A DNA stretch of 64,000 nt. Source: Zoroaster sp. YZ-2022. Its lineage: Eukaryota > Echinodermata > Asteroidea > Forcipulatida > Zoroasteridae. A model generated the notes under the pieces. That model had not been told where the DNA came from. It did no database searches and saw only the letters and a program-made list of their open reading frames with translations. The stretch covers positions 81,462,472 to 81,526,471 of the forward strand of contig CM055816.1 in NCBI GenBank assembly GCA_029582265.1, read 5' to 3'. The position numbers and the translations under genes were made by a program. Shown one piece after another: positions 34,601 through 45,082 of the stretch; position 1 is the first letter of the stretch; every line of letters starts with the position of its first letter.

Positions 34601-36190
34601 GTCTGTAAGTCCTTGCAACAGAAGATGTCTTCCTCATCTCGACGACGTCATCTGCAACTTTTTGCTCGTTTTGGTGTTCCCTTAATTGTAGGCTAGTCCC
34701 CTGTCTTACTAGAGCACTTGTGAGTACTGTTCCGGCTGGACTTGTTCCTTAAACTGCTTAAAGTGCAGTGAGATCAGGTTACAAGTAGGTTGGATTAGTT
34801 TGTAGGGCTCCCTCCAATGCCTTGTCAGGTGCCAATCTTTAAATTTTCCGATTTTCATGATCTAAAATTCATTATGAAAGGTTATGGTATACCCAAAGTT
34901 GATTATTAAAACAATGAACCTAGTGTCATTGCTTTTCGTGTAGAAAGAACACATTTTGGGCATCGATGGGAACTAATCATTCTGGGACAGCCTGTAGAAA
35001 CCGCCCTATTGTCTGGGTAGCTTGTGTCCATTTTGTTTTCCAAAATGTAACATGTCAGTTATTGAATCAGAGCTCAATTATTTGCAAATTTTGATTGAAA
35101 CTGTTAACTCCCCTTTTTCAGTGACAATGTGTATGTGAGTAACTCTATGAGTGAAAATATATCAATGGTCAACCTATCTATCAAACCACTTAACAGGGCT
35201 TTGGCAATTATAGGGTGTTAATCTTAGCGATTTGTGATGGTTGGTGACCAGCCTGTACACACCTACCGAGACAGATAGGGGTTAGATTTTTGATAGTTTG
35301 TGATAGTTACAAACAAAGGAGGATTTATATGAGTAACGTTTCCTTTTGCCTCTGCAGCCTCTATACCGGAACTGTTCACTGATGACGAGGACGAGGACAG
35401 CACCGAGAATGATTTTGAGGTGATAGTGGAATCCGTGTCCAGGTGGCCTTCGAAATTGCAGCGACGTCTCTACTCCAAGCTTCAGGACATGTGCAACACT
35501 GCCAGGACGGCTACAAGTAATCGGAAGGCATGTCCTCTTGGTTGTCGTCCTGGACAACAATACGCCAACATATACAACCACATGGCTAAGGTACACAAGA
35601 TGAAACTCTCGGCTGTGAAGAGTTCCAAAGCACCTGGATCCACTTCCCCACCCAAGACCCCCCAGCCTTCCTCTTCCTCGCCGTTGGAAGACACCGATGA
35701 CCGTAGCGACCGTTCGAGCGACAGTACTGGTCCCTCGCCACACAGCGAAGAGGAAAGCAGTGCCAACAGTAATGGTTTTCATAACTTGAATGACGCCAGT
35801 AAGAAGTCGATCGCTAACAGAGCCACGCCCATCGCAGACACTATCTCACCAGCAAAATGTGAATCATTCTCAAGCAGGGCTCGCAACGAAGCAGAAGTCA
35901 TTGGGCTTAATAGTTCCTATCAGAATTGCCTGTTCGAAGAACTGGAGCAATACATCCGAGAGACGGGTAGAGCTCTACCACGTTCTAACCACCCCCGTGA
36001 AGTGTCAAAATACCTTTATTTTGCCAACGGTGGTAAAGTGGTTGAGAGTGCAAGTGAAATTCCATGGCAGTTGTTAGCAGCACAGGAGAAAATACAGGCG
36101 TGGCTTTCCAAGTACCAGAGCATTGGCACTAGTTTTTGCTCACTATACAGTGCGTATCAAAAAAAAGGTAATCCGAATTCAGGGGGTTAA
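28526..36190 (+). CDS. Multi-exon gene of unknown function (acidic, zinc-finger-like), left copy
   Basis: Exons with consistent phase: 28,526-28,612 (phase 0 out; includes KFSAELVQVLKDVFGDQIQN), 30,658-30,905 (VWMEKGTCAKLPCKDGKPP; Cys/Pro/Lys-rich; two bases over), 31,856-31,936 (SVNVEDIVSPLMEDD; two over), 32,580 to about 33,096 (SVNVEDIIQTMEV then a long Glu-rich repeat), and 35,358-36,190. The last encodes an acidic start, a CPLGC..HMAKVH zinc-finger-like motif, a Ser/Pro linker and a helical region (EELEQYIRETGRALPRSNHP..YLYFANGG). The join from the Glu-rich exon to the last exon is not resolved. The helical region vaguely resembles the core-binding domain of tyrosine recombinases; this is only an impression. 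The first exon lies outside the inverted duplication, so this copy is more complete than the right-arm copy. Function unknown. Confidence 0.5.
28613..30226. other. Intron / non-coding, nothing further recognised
   Basis: Open frames at 28,773-29,127 and 29,536-29,907 have no recognisable domain. The left arm of the inverted duplication starts near 30,227. Confidence 0.35.
30658..30905 (+). CDS. Exon b (Cys/Lys/Pro-rich), left copy
   Basis: Acceptor TTTTTGTTGCAG, donor GTGAGT, 248 bp, open. Its right-arm counterpart (52,975-53,222) has the same length but carries TGA where this copy has the TGG of VWMEK. Confidence 0.6.
31058..31725. mobile_element. Non-autonomous hAT element, left arm
   Basis: Ends CAGCGGCGTCGATCC and GGGATCGACGCCGCTG are inverted repeats. 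The 8-bp flanks CTGTTCTT (31,050-31,057) and CTGCTCTT (31,726-31,733) differ by one base, as for an aged hAT target duplication. 668 bp, non-coding, with a GGGCCCATTGAGGGCCC palindrome inside. Confidence 0.75.
31856..31936 (+). CDS. Exon c, tandem paralogue of exon d
   Basis: Acceptor CTCATGCTTTTCAG, donor GTAGGT. It starts TGTTAACGTTGAGGACATCG. The exon at 32,580 has the same acceptor flank and almost the same first 20 bases, so one is a duplicate of the other. Both enter in the same phase. Confidence 0.55.
32580..33096 (+). CDS. Exon d, glutamate-rich repeat exon
   Basis: After SVNVEDIIQTMEV the product is almost only Glu with Gly, Lys, Asp and Arg, including a repeated EETGEDSG.EEPGE unit, then a Ser-rich stretch ending at a stop at 33,094-33,096. 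The sequence after about 33,050 is a frame-broken copy of part of the exon at 35,358-36,190 (AGTAAGAAGT..GCAAAATGTGAATC), which shows local paralogous duplication. Confidence 0.5.
33600..34845. repeat. Local direct duplication within the arm
   Basis: A block with ATCTCGACGACGTCATCTGC, ACTGTTCCGGCTGGACTTG and GATCAGGTTACAAGTAGGTT occurs at about 33,650-33,890 and again at about 34,615-34,845. A second shared block (GAAGTCATACGGGTCAACAA) is at about 33,308 and 34,426. Between them lies the 28S rRNA fragment. Confidence 0.75.
34471..34600 (-). rRNA. Fragment of 28S rRNA including the sarcin-ricin loop, left arm
   Basis: The minus strand reads as large-subunit rRNA domain VI: ..CTGCTCAGTACGAGAGGAAC.. 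through ..ACCATCTG..GAACGCCTCCAAG. AGTACGAGAGGAAC is the universally conserved sarcin-ricin loop. About 130 bp only, with several changes at positions usually conserved, so it is a dispersed fragment and not a functional rDNA unit. Confidence 0.88.
35358..36190 (+). CDS. Last exon of the unknown gene, left (open) copy
   Basis: Acceptor TTGCCTCTGCAG ends at 35,357. Open for about 277 codons to a stop at 36,188-36,190. Domains in order: acidic IPELFTDDEDEDSTEND, basic helix, Cys/His motif (CPLGC..HMAKVH), Ser/Pro linker, helical region. The mirror copy at 44,254-45,082 has several 1-base indels and is not open. Confidence 0.55.
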
Positions 36191-36650
36191 TATGCCAAGG
36201 TTATTTAGTTTGACAATTTACATGTAGTGTACCAAAGAAGAGGAACTCCTCAGCTTTCCATTGATACCTTTATTGACCCATTGCTGTCACACATGGCCGA
36301 GTACATTGTTATTGAAAATGACAAATTCAAATCGCATTTTTGCAAGTTTGGGTAATCAGTGCAAGGCAGTCTGAAATAGACGCATCACTTGACTGCCTAG
36401 ATGATTGTGTAGAAATTTAACTGAGCTAATAGAACTGAGCTAATAGAACTGTAATACAACTAGATGCATAAATTACACACACAGAGAAATATATTAATGT
36501 TACCAACACATAAACAAGACAGGACAAACGCTAATGAGACAAGGCAGCATGGTGTAACTACACAGCATTAAAATATAATGAAAGATCGGGAGGGCATTAT
36601 TAATATATGAGTAAGGAGTAAATTAAACAAATAATTAAAATTAGCTGAAA

Positions 36651-36895
36651 TTACATGTTACAGTATTTTTCCAACAAGCTATACTTAAGCTTCTTTTTAA
36701 ATACGGGGCAAGTTTTAAGACTTTTAAGGTTAATGCCTAAAGAATTCCAAAACTTAGGTCCCTGATAATTGACAGTTTTTCGAGCTTGAGAGGTACGCAC
36801 ATATGGAATATGAAAGTCATCAGAATGTCTAGTTTGATGAAAATGAATTTGAGTATTACTACCATTTAAGAAAATAACTTTAGGTAAAATCTTTT
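36651..36895 (-). mobile_element. 5'-truncated LINE 3' end, left arm
   Basis: Minus-strand C-terminal reverse transcriptase region (RTSQARKTVNYQGPKFWNSL..VFKKKLKYSLLEKYC, stop at 36,651-36,653), followed by 3' UTR towards about 36,190. The same end is in the right arm at about 43,600-43,794. The piece upstream of 36,875 differs from the right copy. Confidence 0.75.
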
Positions 36896-36939
36896 AGTAA
36901 TTGATTGTTTCAAATCATATTTGTGTTAAGGTCAGAGGT

Positions 36940-37190
36940 CAACAATCCCTTAAAGAGCCTTTGATCAACATCTAATATCCACCCTCAACTTTCTCTTGGA
37001 CATGCACAAACACCCGCTGTGGTCAACGAGCATTTGCACTCTGGAACAAGCTCTCTCTGCTCATCCATGACTGACCCTCCATCATTTCATTCAAGACTCA
37101 GTTGAAAACACATTTATTCAGACAATCAAGAGCACTTGAAAGCACTGTAGAAAGTGCTGTATAAGTGTTACAACTTTTATTTATTATGTA
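36940..37190 (+). mobile_element. Second LINE 3' end (CR1/L2-like)
   Basis: The plus strand encodes a C-terminal reverse-transcriptase-type segment (CGQRAFALWNKLS..SFKTQLKTHLFRQ) with a stop between, then a short 3' end (AAGTGCTGTATAAGTGTTAC). 5'-truncated relic just inside the centre of the inverted duplication. Confidence 0.65.
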
Positions 37191-37524
37191 CCATTGACTG
37201 CTGACCCTACATCTACAATAGTGCTTTTGAATAATATGTTACTGAAAACATGTTAGTAGTCTTTGTACTAATACTTTGGTTGTGGTACTACACACGTATA
37301 ATCTACTATCTGATGAAGCAAATAATTTTCACTAGCCTGGGTAGCAACTGTCTTTCTGATGATTGTTGGGCAAAGTTTTCCAACTTTACCTGCATCAGTC
37401 CAAAGTCTATATAAAAGAAGGGAAGAAATTGCGGGAAAAAGAGAAGAAATGTTAATTGTAATTAAATTTAATATAAATCTTCAATCGGTAAAAAAGATTA
37501 ACATTTGCACTCGGTATAATAATG

Positions 37525-37632
37525 TAATAATAATAATAATAATAATGTGTGGACTTATATACCGCACGTATCCACCAACAGTGGTGCTCAAGGCGCATTA
37601 TATTATTATCCCTGCTCATAAGGCTCATAAAA
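37525..37632 (-). mobile_element. 5'-truncated LINE 3' tail, second copy
   Basis: An (ATA)n tract then ..CGCACGTATCCACCAAC..GTGCTCAAGGCGCAT.., nearly the same sequence as 23,334-23,440. Confidence 0.65.
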
Positions 37633-37749
37633 GCATGTAGTTGGTGTACCCATTTTATGTTGAGGTGTCAACAAAATGCGGACTACATGTACATTATTTA
37701 CATTTACATAAAGCAACCATGTTAAACCATGTTAAATTGTGTAGTGGTC

Positions 37750-38249
37750 NNNNNNNNNNNNNNNNNNNNNNNNNNNNNNNNNNNNNNNNNNNNNNNNNNN
37801 NNNNNNNNNNNNNNNNNNNNNNNNNNNNNNNNNNNNNNNNNNNNNNNNNNNNNNNNNNNNNNNNNNNNNNNNNNNNNNNNNNNNNNNNNNNNNNNNNNNN
37901 NNNNNNNNNNNNNNNNNNNNNNNNNNNNNNNNNNNNNNNNNNNNNNNNNNNNNNNNNNNNNNNNNNNNNNNNNNNNNNNNNNNNNNNNNNNNNNNNNNNN
38001 NNNNNNNNNNNNNNNNNNNNNNNNNNNNNNNNNNNNNNNNNNNNNNNNNNNNNNNNNNNNNNNNNNNNNNNNNNNNNNNNNNNNNNNNNNNNNNNNNNNN
38101 NNNNNNNNNNNNNNNNNNNNNNNNNNNNNNNNNNNNNNNNNNNNNNNNNNNNNNNNNNNNNNNNNNNNNNNNNNNNNNNNNNNNNNNNNNNNNNNNNNNN
38201 NNNNNNNNNNNNNNNNNNNNNNNNNNNNNNNNNNNNNNNNNNNNNNNNN
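37750..38249. other. Assembly gap (500 N)
   Basis: A 500-N scaffold gap in the centre of the inverted duplication, bordered on the right by an 80-bp minisatellite. A collapsed array is the likely cause. Confidence 0.98.
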
Positions 38250-38740
38250 TCCTCCAAGATGAACACTAAATTGACTGTCGGTGTTCCTTGTAATTTGTAA
38301 AATACTTGAATCAATTGCTGGCTTATCAAACCTACATGATGAACACTACATTGACTGTCGGTGTTCCTTGTAATTTGTAAAATATTTTAAATAATTTCTG
38401 GCTTATAAATCCTCCAAGATGAACACTAAATTGACTGTCGGTGTTCCTTGTAATTTGTAAAATACTTGAATCAATTGCTGGCTTATCAAACCTACATTAT
38501 GAACACTAAATTGACTGTCGGTGTTCCTTGTAATTTGTAAAATATTTAAAATAATTTCTGGCTTATAAATCCTCCAAGATGAACACTAAATTGACTGTCG
38601 GTGTTCCTTGTAATTTGTAAAATACTTGAATCAATTGCTGGCTTATCAAACCTACATGATGAACACTAAATTGACTGTCGGTGTTCCTTGTAATATTTTT
38701 AATACTGTAAATAATTGCTGACTAAATTAATGAATTTTCA
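38250..38740. repeat. 80-bp minisatellite with 160-bp higher order
   Basis: GAACACTAAATTGACTGTCG (one copy has ACTACA) begins at 38,261, 38,341, 38,421, 38,501, 38,581 and 38,661, a strict 80-bp period. Units alternate between a CCTCCAAGAT and a CCTACAT form, giving a 160-bp dimer. The array starts at the gap. Confidence 0.93.
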
Positions 38741-40140
38741 GTGTTGTATGTTTGATTTATAAGAATAATTCGATTGAGTTAATGAAATAAAGTTGCTTCA
38801 ATTACATTAAAATGTTTATTGTGATATAATGACAACAATGTTACTTTCTGCACAGAAATAGTAAATGAATTAAAAACATTATTGGCAAAGTCCAATGATA
38901 TCAGAAGAACTGGTGTATGAGATTACTTGTCCTGTATTTTGACATAGGGCCTAATGCCGAAGAGGTTTTGCTGTAACGTATTAATTGCCTTGATGTCGTC
39001 AAGCCAACGATAAAATGCAAAATATCAAATTAAAAATACAAGTTGATGTAATTGACCAAAAAATTACGGGAAACGCGTATGTGCTTCCCGCCCGGCAACA
39101 AAGACAGCCGCGCCCACTTTAAATTTATTTCGTATGTATACACATTTTTGGACGAGGATGACCTGACCTCATTAATGCTGTTAAACTGCCCATAAACCGA
39201 GATTGCCTTTAAACCAAATATGCCCTTAAACCAAAAGAAAATCCAAGACTTCTCTTAAACCAATGTTTAGGTTTAAGGGCAATTCGGTGGGTTACCCTTA
39301 AACCAAATGGAGAGATATTTTTCAAATTCCGGGCACTTCCACTAATTTTAACTGTATAAAATTATGTTTAAAAGGGCCATTTAAAAGAGTACTCTCTGCG
39401 ATCTAGAGATTTCGGCTTTAAGAATAACTTGTTAAATCTCACCAAGTGAGGGCGCTCTTTCGTATGCCACTTTGCACATTATTTTGTTTGATTTGTGATG
39501 TTTATGAACAATTTTTCCCAATCGATTGCAACCAAGGTATATTTCAAGCTCATTAATCGTTAAAATGTGAACCTTCTTATATTGAACATGATTTTTACCG
39601 ATGTATTTCAGCCACTAATTCCTCTTTCAGTGTAAAACTATTGTGGATGCTGTTTGAAAATAAATCAAACTACACTGTACCCTACTTTCAGGTCAAGTTC
39701 CTGCTCCTTACCCCCACCAACACTACACCCATGCCAAAATCAGGCATGTGAGTGGGCAGTGAAAAAAAATGAGGACATTTTTTTGTTACCTGGCAAGCGC
39801 GGTGCGGAAACCCGGAAACTTGCAGTCCTTGAGTATTTTACCATCTAGAAGCTCTGAGGTGCATTTTGAGCTTTTTATTACCACTTTCTAAGACAAAATT
39901 CTTTATTTTTTTTAATGGCATTTACTTGTAGGCTAGTGACCCATTTCTGCTATTAAAGTGCTTTTTTTTCCGTGTGCTATTTACCATGACGTATAAAACA
40001 CCTCAATGTACACTATACTTTCTAAAGTATAGATATCTTCACCACTAGATCACTGAGCTTTCTGGGTGACTCAGGGCCGGCTACAATCCCATGTACCAAT
40101 GGCAGTTATGATGTAATTATTGCATTCCAAACTCTCATCA
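38741..40140. other. Non-coding centre of the inverted duplication
   Basis: No exon recognised. At 39,190-39,310 the word CTTAAACCAA or close variants is repeated about five times, once in inverse orientation (TTTAGGTTTAAGGGC), suggesting a small unidentified repeat. Confidence 0.4.
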
Positions 40141-40149
40141 ACAGATAAT

Positions 40150-40220
40150 CTTAGCTCAGTGGTCGAGTGGTCAAGACATCTGCTGTAAATAAAATGTAAA
40201 AGGTTCTGAGTTATGCGTAT
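40150..40220 (+). repeat. Possible tRNA-derived SINE head (weak)
   Basis: TTAGCTCAGTGGTCGAGTGG resembles a pol III A box region and GGTTCTGAGTTA a degenerate B box about 45 bp later. It does not fold as a complete tRNA, so it is not called a tRNA gene. Confidence 0.25.
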
Positions 40221-40563
40221 ATACAAAATCGCCTATGGATCTTATTCAAAAACGACATGAAAATTTAGGTTAAATGACATCATTTTAGAACAATAAAAAC
40301 CTCCATAATTTAAAAGGTCAAGTTCATCTGCTAAAAGCACAGTATATAATTGACATGTAGCGAAAGTGTACGGACGTGTCACGTGGTAGCTCCCATAAAC
40401 GTACCCATTTTACATTGAATGTAACATCTAATTGAATGTAACATCTAATGTTGGATATTCGGGTTTCTAAGCCAGGATCTTGGTCATAAGTGAGCCAAGA
40501 CTCTTCGGGTCCTTTTTGTGGTCGTTCTGGTTTATTCTTGTGAACTTCGATCCTTCTGTAAAT

Positions 40564-41280
40564 ATGCCACCAAAAAGGCAAGCATCAACGGTTGCATCTA
40601 GCTCTGGTGAATCCTCCGCAATAGACCCTATTGCCTTGACAGCAGCTATCACCGAAGCCTTGAGATCCAAGGTCATTCTGGACATACTCATCCCAGCCCT
40701 GTCGGATGCAATCGCAGAATCTATTTCCCAAGACATCTACAAGGCCTTGGAGTTAGAACTGCAGAGTAGGGATGAGAAGATCGCCATTCTTGAGAAAGAG
40801 GTCCGCCATCTTGATGAACGGCTTTCTGCACATGAACAATACTCCAGGCGTAACTGCCTTATTGTTCATGGAATTGCCGAATCACCCCAACCAGAGGACA
40901 CGGATAAAAAATCACTGGAAGCGGCAAAGCAGCACCTTGGAATCGATCTGCGCCCTGAAGCCATCGACCGCTCACACCGCATCGGATCCCGCTTGGACAA
41001 ATCAGGCAAGCCTCGAGCAAGGCCGCTAGTCGTCAAGTTCGTTGACTATAACTCGCGGGCTGCCTTCTACCGTCTCAGAGCCAAATTCAAGGGCTCCAAT
41101 ATCTACGTCCACGAGAGCCTTACCCAAGAACGTCAAGGCTGGCTGAATGCAGCGAAGCGTCACCCAGAAACCGACAAGGTATGGACTCAAGACGGCCGGT
41201 TAGAGATCAGACAGAAAGATGGCACCCGTGTAATTGTGGGATCCAAGGTGGACCTTCAGAAACTGAACAAATGCCATTGA
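40564..41280 (+). CDS. Intact LINE ORF1-like protein (coiled coil plus RNA-binding-type domain)
   Basis: The most likely start is the ATG at 40,564 (MPPKRQAST), although the frame is open upstream. The product is about 238 residues: a low-complexity basic start, a helical acidic stretch that could form a coiled coil (residues about 70-110, EKEVRHLDERLSAHEQYSRR), then an L1-ORF1-type region with RNCLIVHGI, RSHRIG, PLVVKFVDYNSR, YVHESLTQERQ and a C-terminal RLEIRQKDGTRVIVG. Family knowledge: ORF1p chaperones LINE RNA. No endonuclease or reverse transcriptase in the same style follows; an A-rich AATAAAAAATAAATAAATAC end occurs at 41,387-41,407. It may be an ORF1-only retroposon like mammalian HAL1, or the head of a broken LINE. 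Confidence 0.72.
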   Translation: MPPKRQASTVASSSGESSAIDPIALTAAITEALRSKVILDILIPALSDAIAESISQDIYKALELELQSRDEKIAILEKEVRHLDERLSAHEQYSRRNCLIVHGIAESPQPEDTDKKSLEAAKQHLGIDLRPEAIDRSHRIGSRLDKSGKPRARPLVVKFVDYNSRAAFYRLRAKFKGSNIYVHESLTQERQGWLNAAKRHPETDKVWTQDGRLEIRQKDGTRVIVGSKVDLQKLNKCH

Positions 41281-41407
41281 AATTTATGACCATCCGGCGC
41301 GCGCCCTGTTTGTTGTGGGTTGGCAGGTGAGCAGGCGAAGTTTTGTGTTGGAATGTCTTATTTCACCAAATTATTGTTTATGGTGTGAATAAAAAATAAA
41401 TAAATAC

Positions 41408-42022
41408 AAAATATATTTATAATTCTCATGACTGCCACCCAAACAGATTAACGGATTGTCATATATTATATACCTTGTCTTCACTAATTGTATGTATGTA
41501 TATTGTTGAATTTTCATGTTTTTCTCTTCTATTAATGAGCGCCCTCTTTCGACATACCGTCATCATTATTCATTCCCGTAGTCGGATCATAGTGCATGGA
41601 GGATGGATTCACATTCCACTTACCTTCTAAGTAGGTAGGTTGATCGTGTCACGTTGTTCAATTTTGATGCTTTTCCTTCTCGTTTGATTCCAATATCTCC
41701 CCTCCTATTTTAATTAATTAGCTTAGAATATATTGTGTTTTCCTCGGGCAAAACAAATATTTAGTCGTACTTGCTGATCAACACTTCCCCGGGCCTACCT
41801 ACATACATGTACATAGCATGTACATCCATCACTCTACATTATGCTTGTAGGAATATGTCATGGTCGTGGTTACGCGACAATCTAATTTGTTGCATTCAAA
41901 TTTAAAACTACTTTACGTAGTACATTTTTTTCTTGTTCTCTTTTTAATTAAATAATTATGGGCCTGATGTCTATGGCTTCCATAGTTTCATGCCTTACAA
42001 GTCATTTTTGTTACTTTAACTA
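41408..42022. other. Non-coding between two retroelement pieces
   Basis: AT-rich, with ACATGTACATAGCATGTACA-type sequence at about 41,805-41,825. No feature identified. Confidence 0.35.
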
Positions 42023-43797
42023 TTGCTACCCTTGACACTTTTTTTTGGTGGTCATTTTACCCCTTCAACTAAATCTTTCGCTTTATTTCTATATTTTCAT
42101 TATACACCTCGTTTTGTCAGTGTTTGTGTTATGTCTGTGTCTTATCCATGTATTTCTTGTAAATTAACTGTTAGAGACAACCAGCATGGGATATTTTGTG
42201 ACTCTTGCAATAATTGGATTCACCTGATGTGTACAAATCTATCATTTACAGAGTACCAACAATTAGCTCTCAGTGATGAGTCACGGGTTTTGCCATTCCT
42301 GTCTTAATGTGAATTTGCCTTTTAATTATTTAGATTCTAATGAATTGTCTTCTGTCTTTTTAGATATGAATTCTCACAAACCAGTTAGATCTGATCGGCT
42401 TATCTTAGATATTCCTAATAATGTGTTTGAAGCACTTAATCCTGTGATTGACCCTAATAATTTGAATTACAATCAACACTCTTGCGATTATTTTACAGAA
42501 ACCAATTTACAAACTTCTTTTAATCTTAATGATCCTTTAAGATTTTCTTTTCTTCATATGAACATCAGAAGTGTTCCTAGACATTTTGACCAAATGCAAA
42601 TTTACTTACAATCTCTTCATGCTGACTTCTCTATTGTTGGTTTCTCAGAAACTTGGCTAAAGAATTCTAATATGCCTTACAATATTTATACTATTCCAGG
42701 CTACAATCTTGAGACAAACAGTCGAGCAGAAAGAGTGGGGGTGGAGTTGCATTGTATATTTCATTTAATCTCCAGTATGTAGTTCGTCATGATTTATCTC
42801 ATTCTACAGACTCTTTTGAACCCTGGTAATAAGAATATTATTGCAGGTGTTGTTTATAAACCACCCTCCGCTTCATTTAATGACTTCTTATCAACTTTTC
42901 AGGACCTTCAAGTCTTAATTTCATCTGAGAATAAGTTATGTCTTATCTCAGGAGACTTTAATATTAATCTCCTTGAAGTTGATCGCCACGACCAGCCCCG
43001 GGAATTCTTGGATTCTGTATTTGCTTATTCTTGCATTCCTCTTATTAACAAACCTACTAGAATTACTAGTACTTCTGCCACCCTTATTGACAACATTTAA
43101 TGTTATTTAGTAATACGGCCAAGTTGCTTCCTTGTGATATTTTATTTGATAATATATCTATTAATCAAGTAGACTGTATAAAGTTTCTAGGTTTATATGT
43201 TGATTCTAAATTATCTTGGAATCATCATGTGAACTACTTATGTAAACTGTTATCCAGAAATATAGGAATTATTAACAAATTAAAACATTTTTTTCCTTCT
43301 GGAATATTGTTTAATATCTATAATGCAGTAATTTTGCCTTATCTATCATATGGTATTCTTGCCTGGGGTAATACTAGTGCCAACCTGTTAAATAGAATCC
43401 ATATTTTGCAAAAAAGGGTCCTCAGAATTATTGATCGAGTTGATTTTCGGGCGCATTCCAATCTTCTATTTTTTAATCATAAGACTCTTAAACTCAATGA
43501 TATTTATTTGCTTCAACTTGGTATTTTCATGTATCAATTTATTTCACATGATTTCACCAATCTCGTTTCAGAGTATGTTTACTTTTAAATACTCAAATTC
43601 ATTTTCATCAAACTAGACATTCTGATGACTTTCATATTCCATATGTGCGTACCTCTCAAGCTCGAAAAACTGTCAATTATCAGGGACCTAAGTTTTGGAA
43701 TTCTTTAGGCATTAACCTTAAAAGTCTTAAAACTTGCCCCGTATTTAAAAAGAAGCTTAAGTATAGCTTGTTGGAAAAATACTGTAACATGTAATTT
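42023..43797 (+). mobile_element. Internally deleted PHD-endonuclease-RT LINE
   Basis: Plus strand: a PHD-type Cys/His motif (CISCKLTV..FCDSCNNWIHLMC, 42,155-42,225) and after a frame change GFCHSCLN. Then an AP-endonuclease start (FLHMNIRSV..FSIVGFSETWL, about 42,550-42,660) and, after another frame break near 42,770, GVVYKPPSASF..LISGDFNINLL..TLIDNI. At about 43,100 the frame jumps directly to the reverse transcriptase C terminus (FLGLYVDSKLSWNHHV..LPYLSYGILAWG), so the catalytic core is deleted. The end of the product (ARKTVNYQGPKFWNSL) stops at 43,792-43,794. It cannot be autonomous. Its 3' part belongs to the right arm of the inverted duplication. Confidence 0.85.
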
Positions 43798-44253
43798 CAG
43801 CTAATTTTAATTATTTGTTTAATTTACTCCTTACTCATATATTAATAATGCCCTCCCGATCTTTCATTATATTTTAATGCTGTGTAGTTACACCATGCTG
43901 CCTTGTCTCATTAGCGTTTGTCCTGTCTTGTTTATGTGTTGGTAACATTAATATATTTCTCTGTGTGTGTAATTTATGCATCTAGTTGTATTACAGTTCT
44001 ATTAGCTCAGTTCTATTAGCTCAGTTAAATTTCTACACAATCATCTAGGCAGTCAAGTGATGCGTCTATTTCAGACTGCCTTGCACTGATTACCCAAACT
44101 TGCAAAAATGCGATTTGAATTTGTCATTTTCAATAACAATGTACTCGGCCATGTGTGACAGCATGGGTCAATAAAGGTATCAATGGAAAGCTGAGGAGTT
44201 CCTCTTCTTTGGTACACTACATGTAAATTGTCAAACTAAATAACCTTGGCATA

Positions 44254-45082
44254 TTAACCCCCTGAATTCGGATTACCTTTTTTTTGATACGCACTGTATA
44301 GTGAGCAAAAACTAGTGCCAATGCTCTGGTACTTGGAAAGCCACGCCTGTATTTTCTCCTGTGCTGCTAACAACCGCCATGGAATTTCACTTGCACTCTC
44401 AACCACTTTACCACCGTTGGCAAAATAAAGGTATTTTGACACTTCACGGGGTGGTTAGAACGTGGTAGAGCTCTACCCGTCTCGGATGTATTGCTCCAGT
44501 TCTTCGAACAGGCAATTCTGATAGGAACTATTAAGCCCAATGACTTCTGCTTCGTTGCGAGCCCTGCTTGAGAATGATTCACATTTGCTGGTGAGATAGT
44601 GTCTGCGATGGGCGTGGCTCTGTTAGCGATCGACTTCTTACTGGCGTCATTCGTTATGAAAACCATTACTGTTGGCACTGCTTTCCTCTTCGCTGTGTGG
44701 CGAGGGACCAGTACTGTCGCTCGAACGGTCGCTACGGTCATCGGTGTCTTCCAAACGGCGAGGAAGAGGAAGGCTGGGGGTCTTGGGTGGGAAGTGGATC
44801 CAGGTGCTTTGGAACCTTCACAGCCGAGAGTTTCATCTTGTGTACCTTAGCCATGTGGTTGTATATGTTGGCGTATTGTTGTCCAGGACGACAACCAAGA
44901 GGACATGCCTTCCGATTACTTGTAGCCGTCCTGGCAGTGTTGCACATGTCCTGAAGCTTGGAGTAGAGACGTCGCTGCAATTTCGAAGGCCACCTGGACA
45001 CGGATTCCACTATCACCTCAAAATCATTATCGGTGCTGTCCTCGTCCTCGTCATCAGTGAACAGTTCCGGTATAGAGGCTGC
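44254..45082 (-). pseudogene. Right-arm copy of the last exon, frame-broken
   Basis: Mirror of 35,358-36,190. Relative to that copy it has 1-base differences in short homopolymers (for example four against five C before GTGAAGTG near 44,450, and C-run changes near 44,770 and 44,790). These break the frame into three pieces, though both ends remain readable (RTATSNRKACPLGCRPGQQY; KYLYFANGGKVVESASE). Confidence 0.75.

Larger units (their letters stand above)
30227..36875 (+). repeat. Left arm of large inverted duplication
   Basis: This stretch reappears in reverse complement at 43,588-53,654. Examples: the block at 30,371-30,601 is at 53,279-53,509, 32,224-32,517 is at 51,354-51,641, and 34,059-34,541 is at 45,894-46,376. 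Differences are scattered substitutions and 1-base indels, often in homopolymers. The inner end stops inside a LINE 3' region. Confidence 0.92.

Noticed and set aside
38250..38740. Regular repeats that might suggest a CRISPR-like array
   Set aside because: Units are contiguous 80-bp tandem repeats without unique spacers, in an animal genome. It is a minisatellite.
40150..40220. Functional tRNA gene
   Set aside because: Only loose A- and B-box similarity; no complete cloverleaf or anticodon stem can be drawn.
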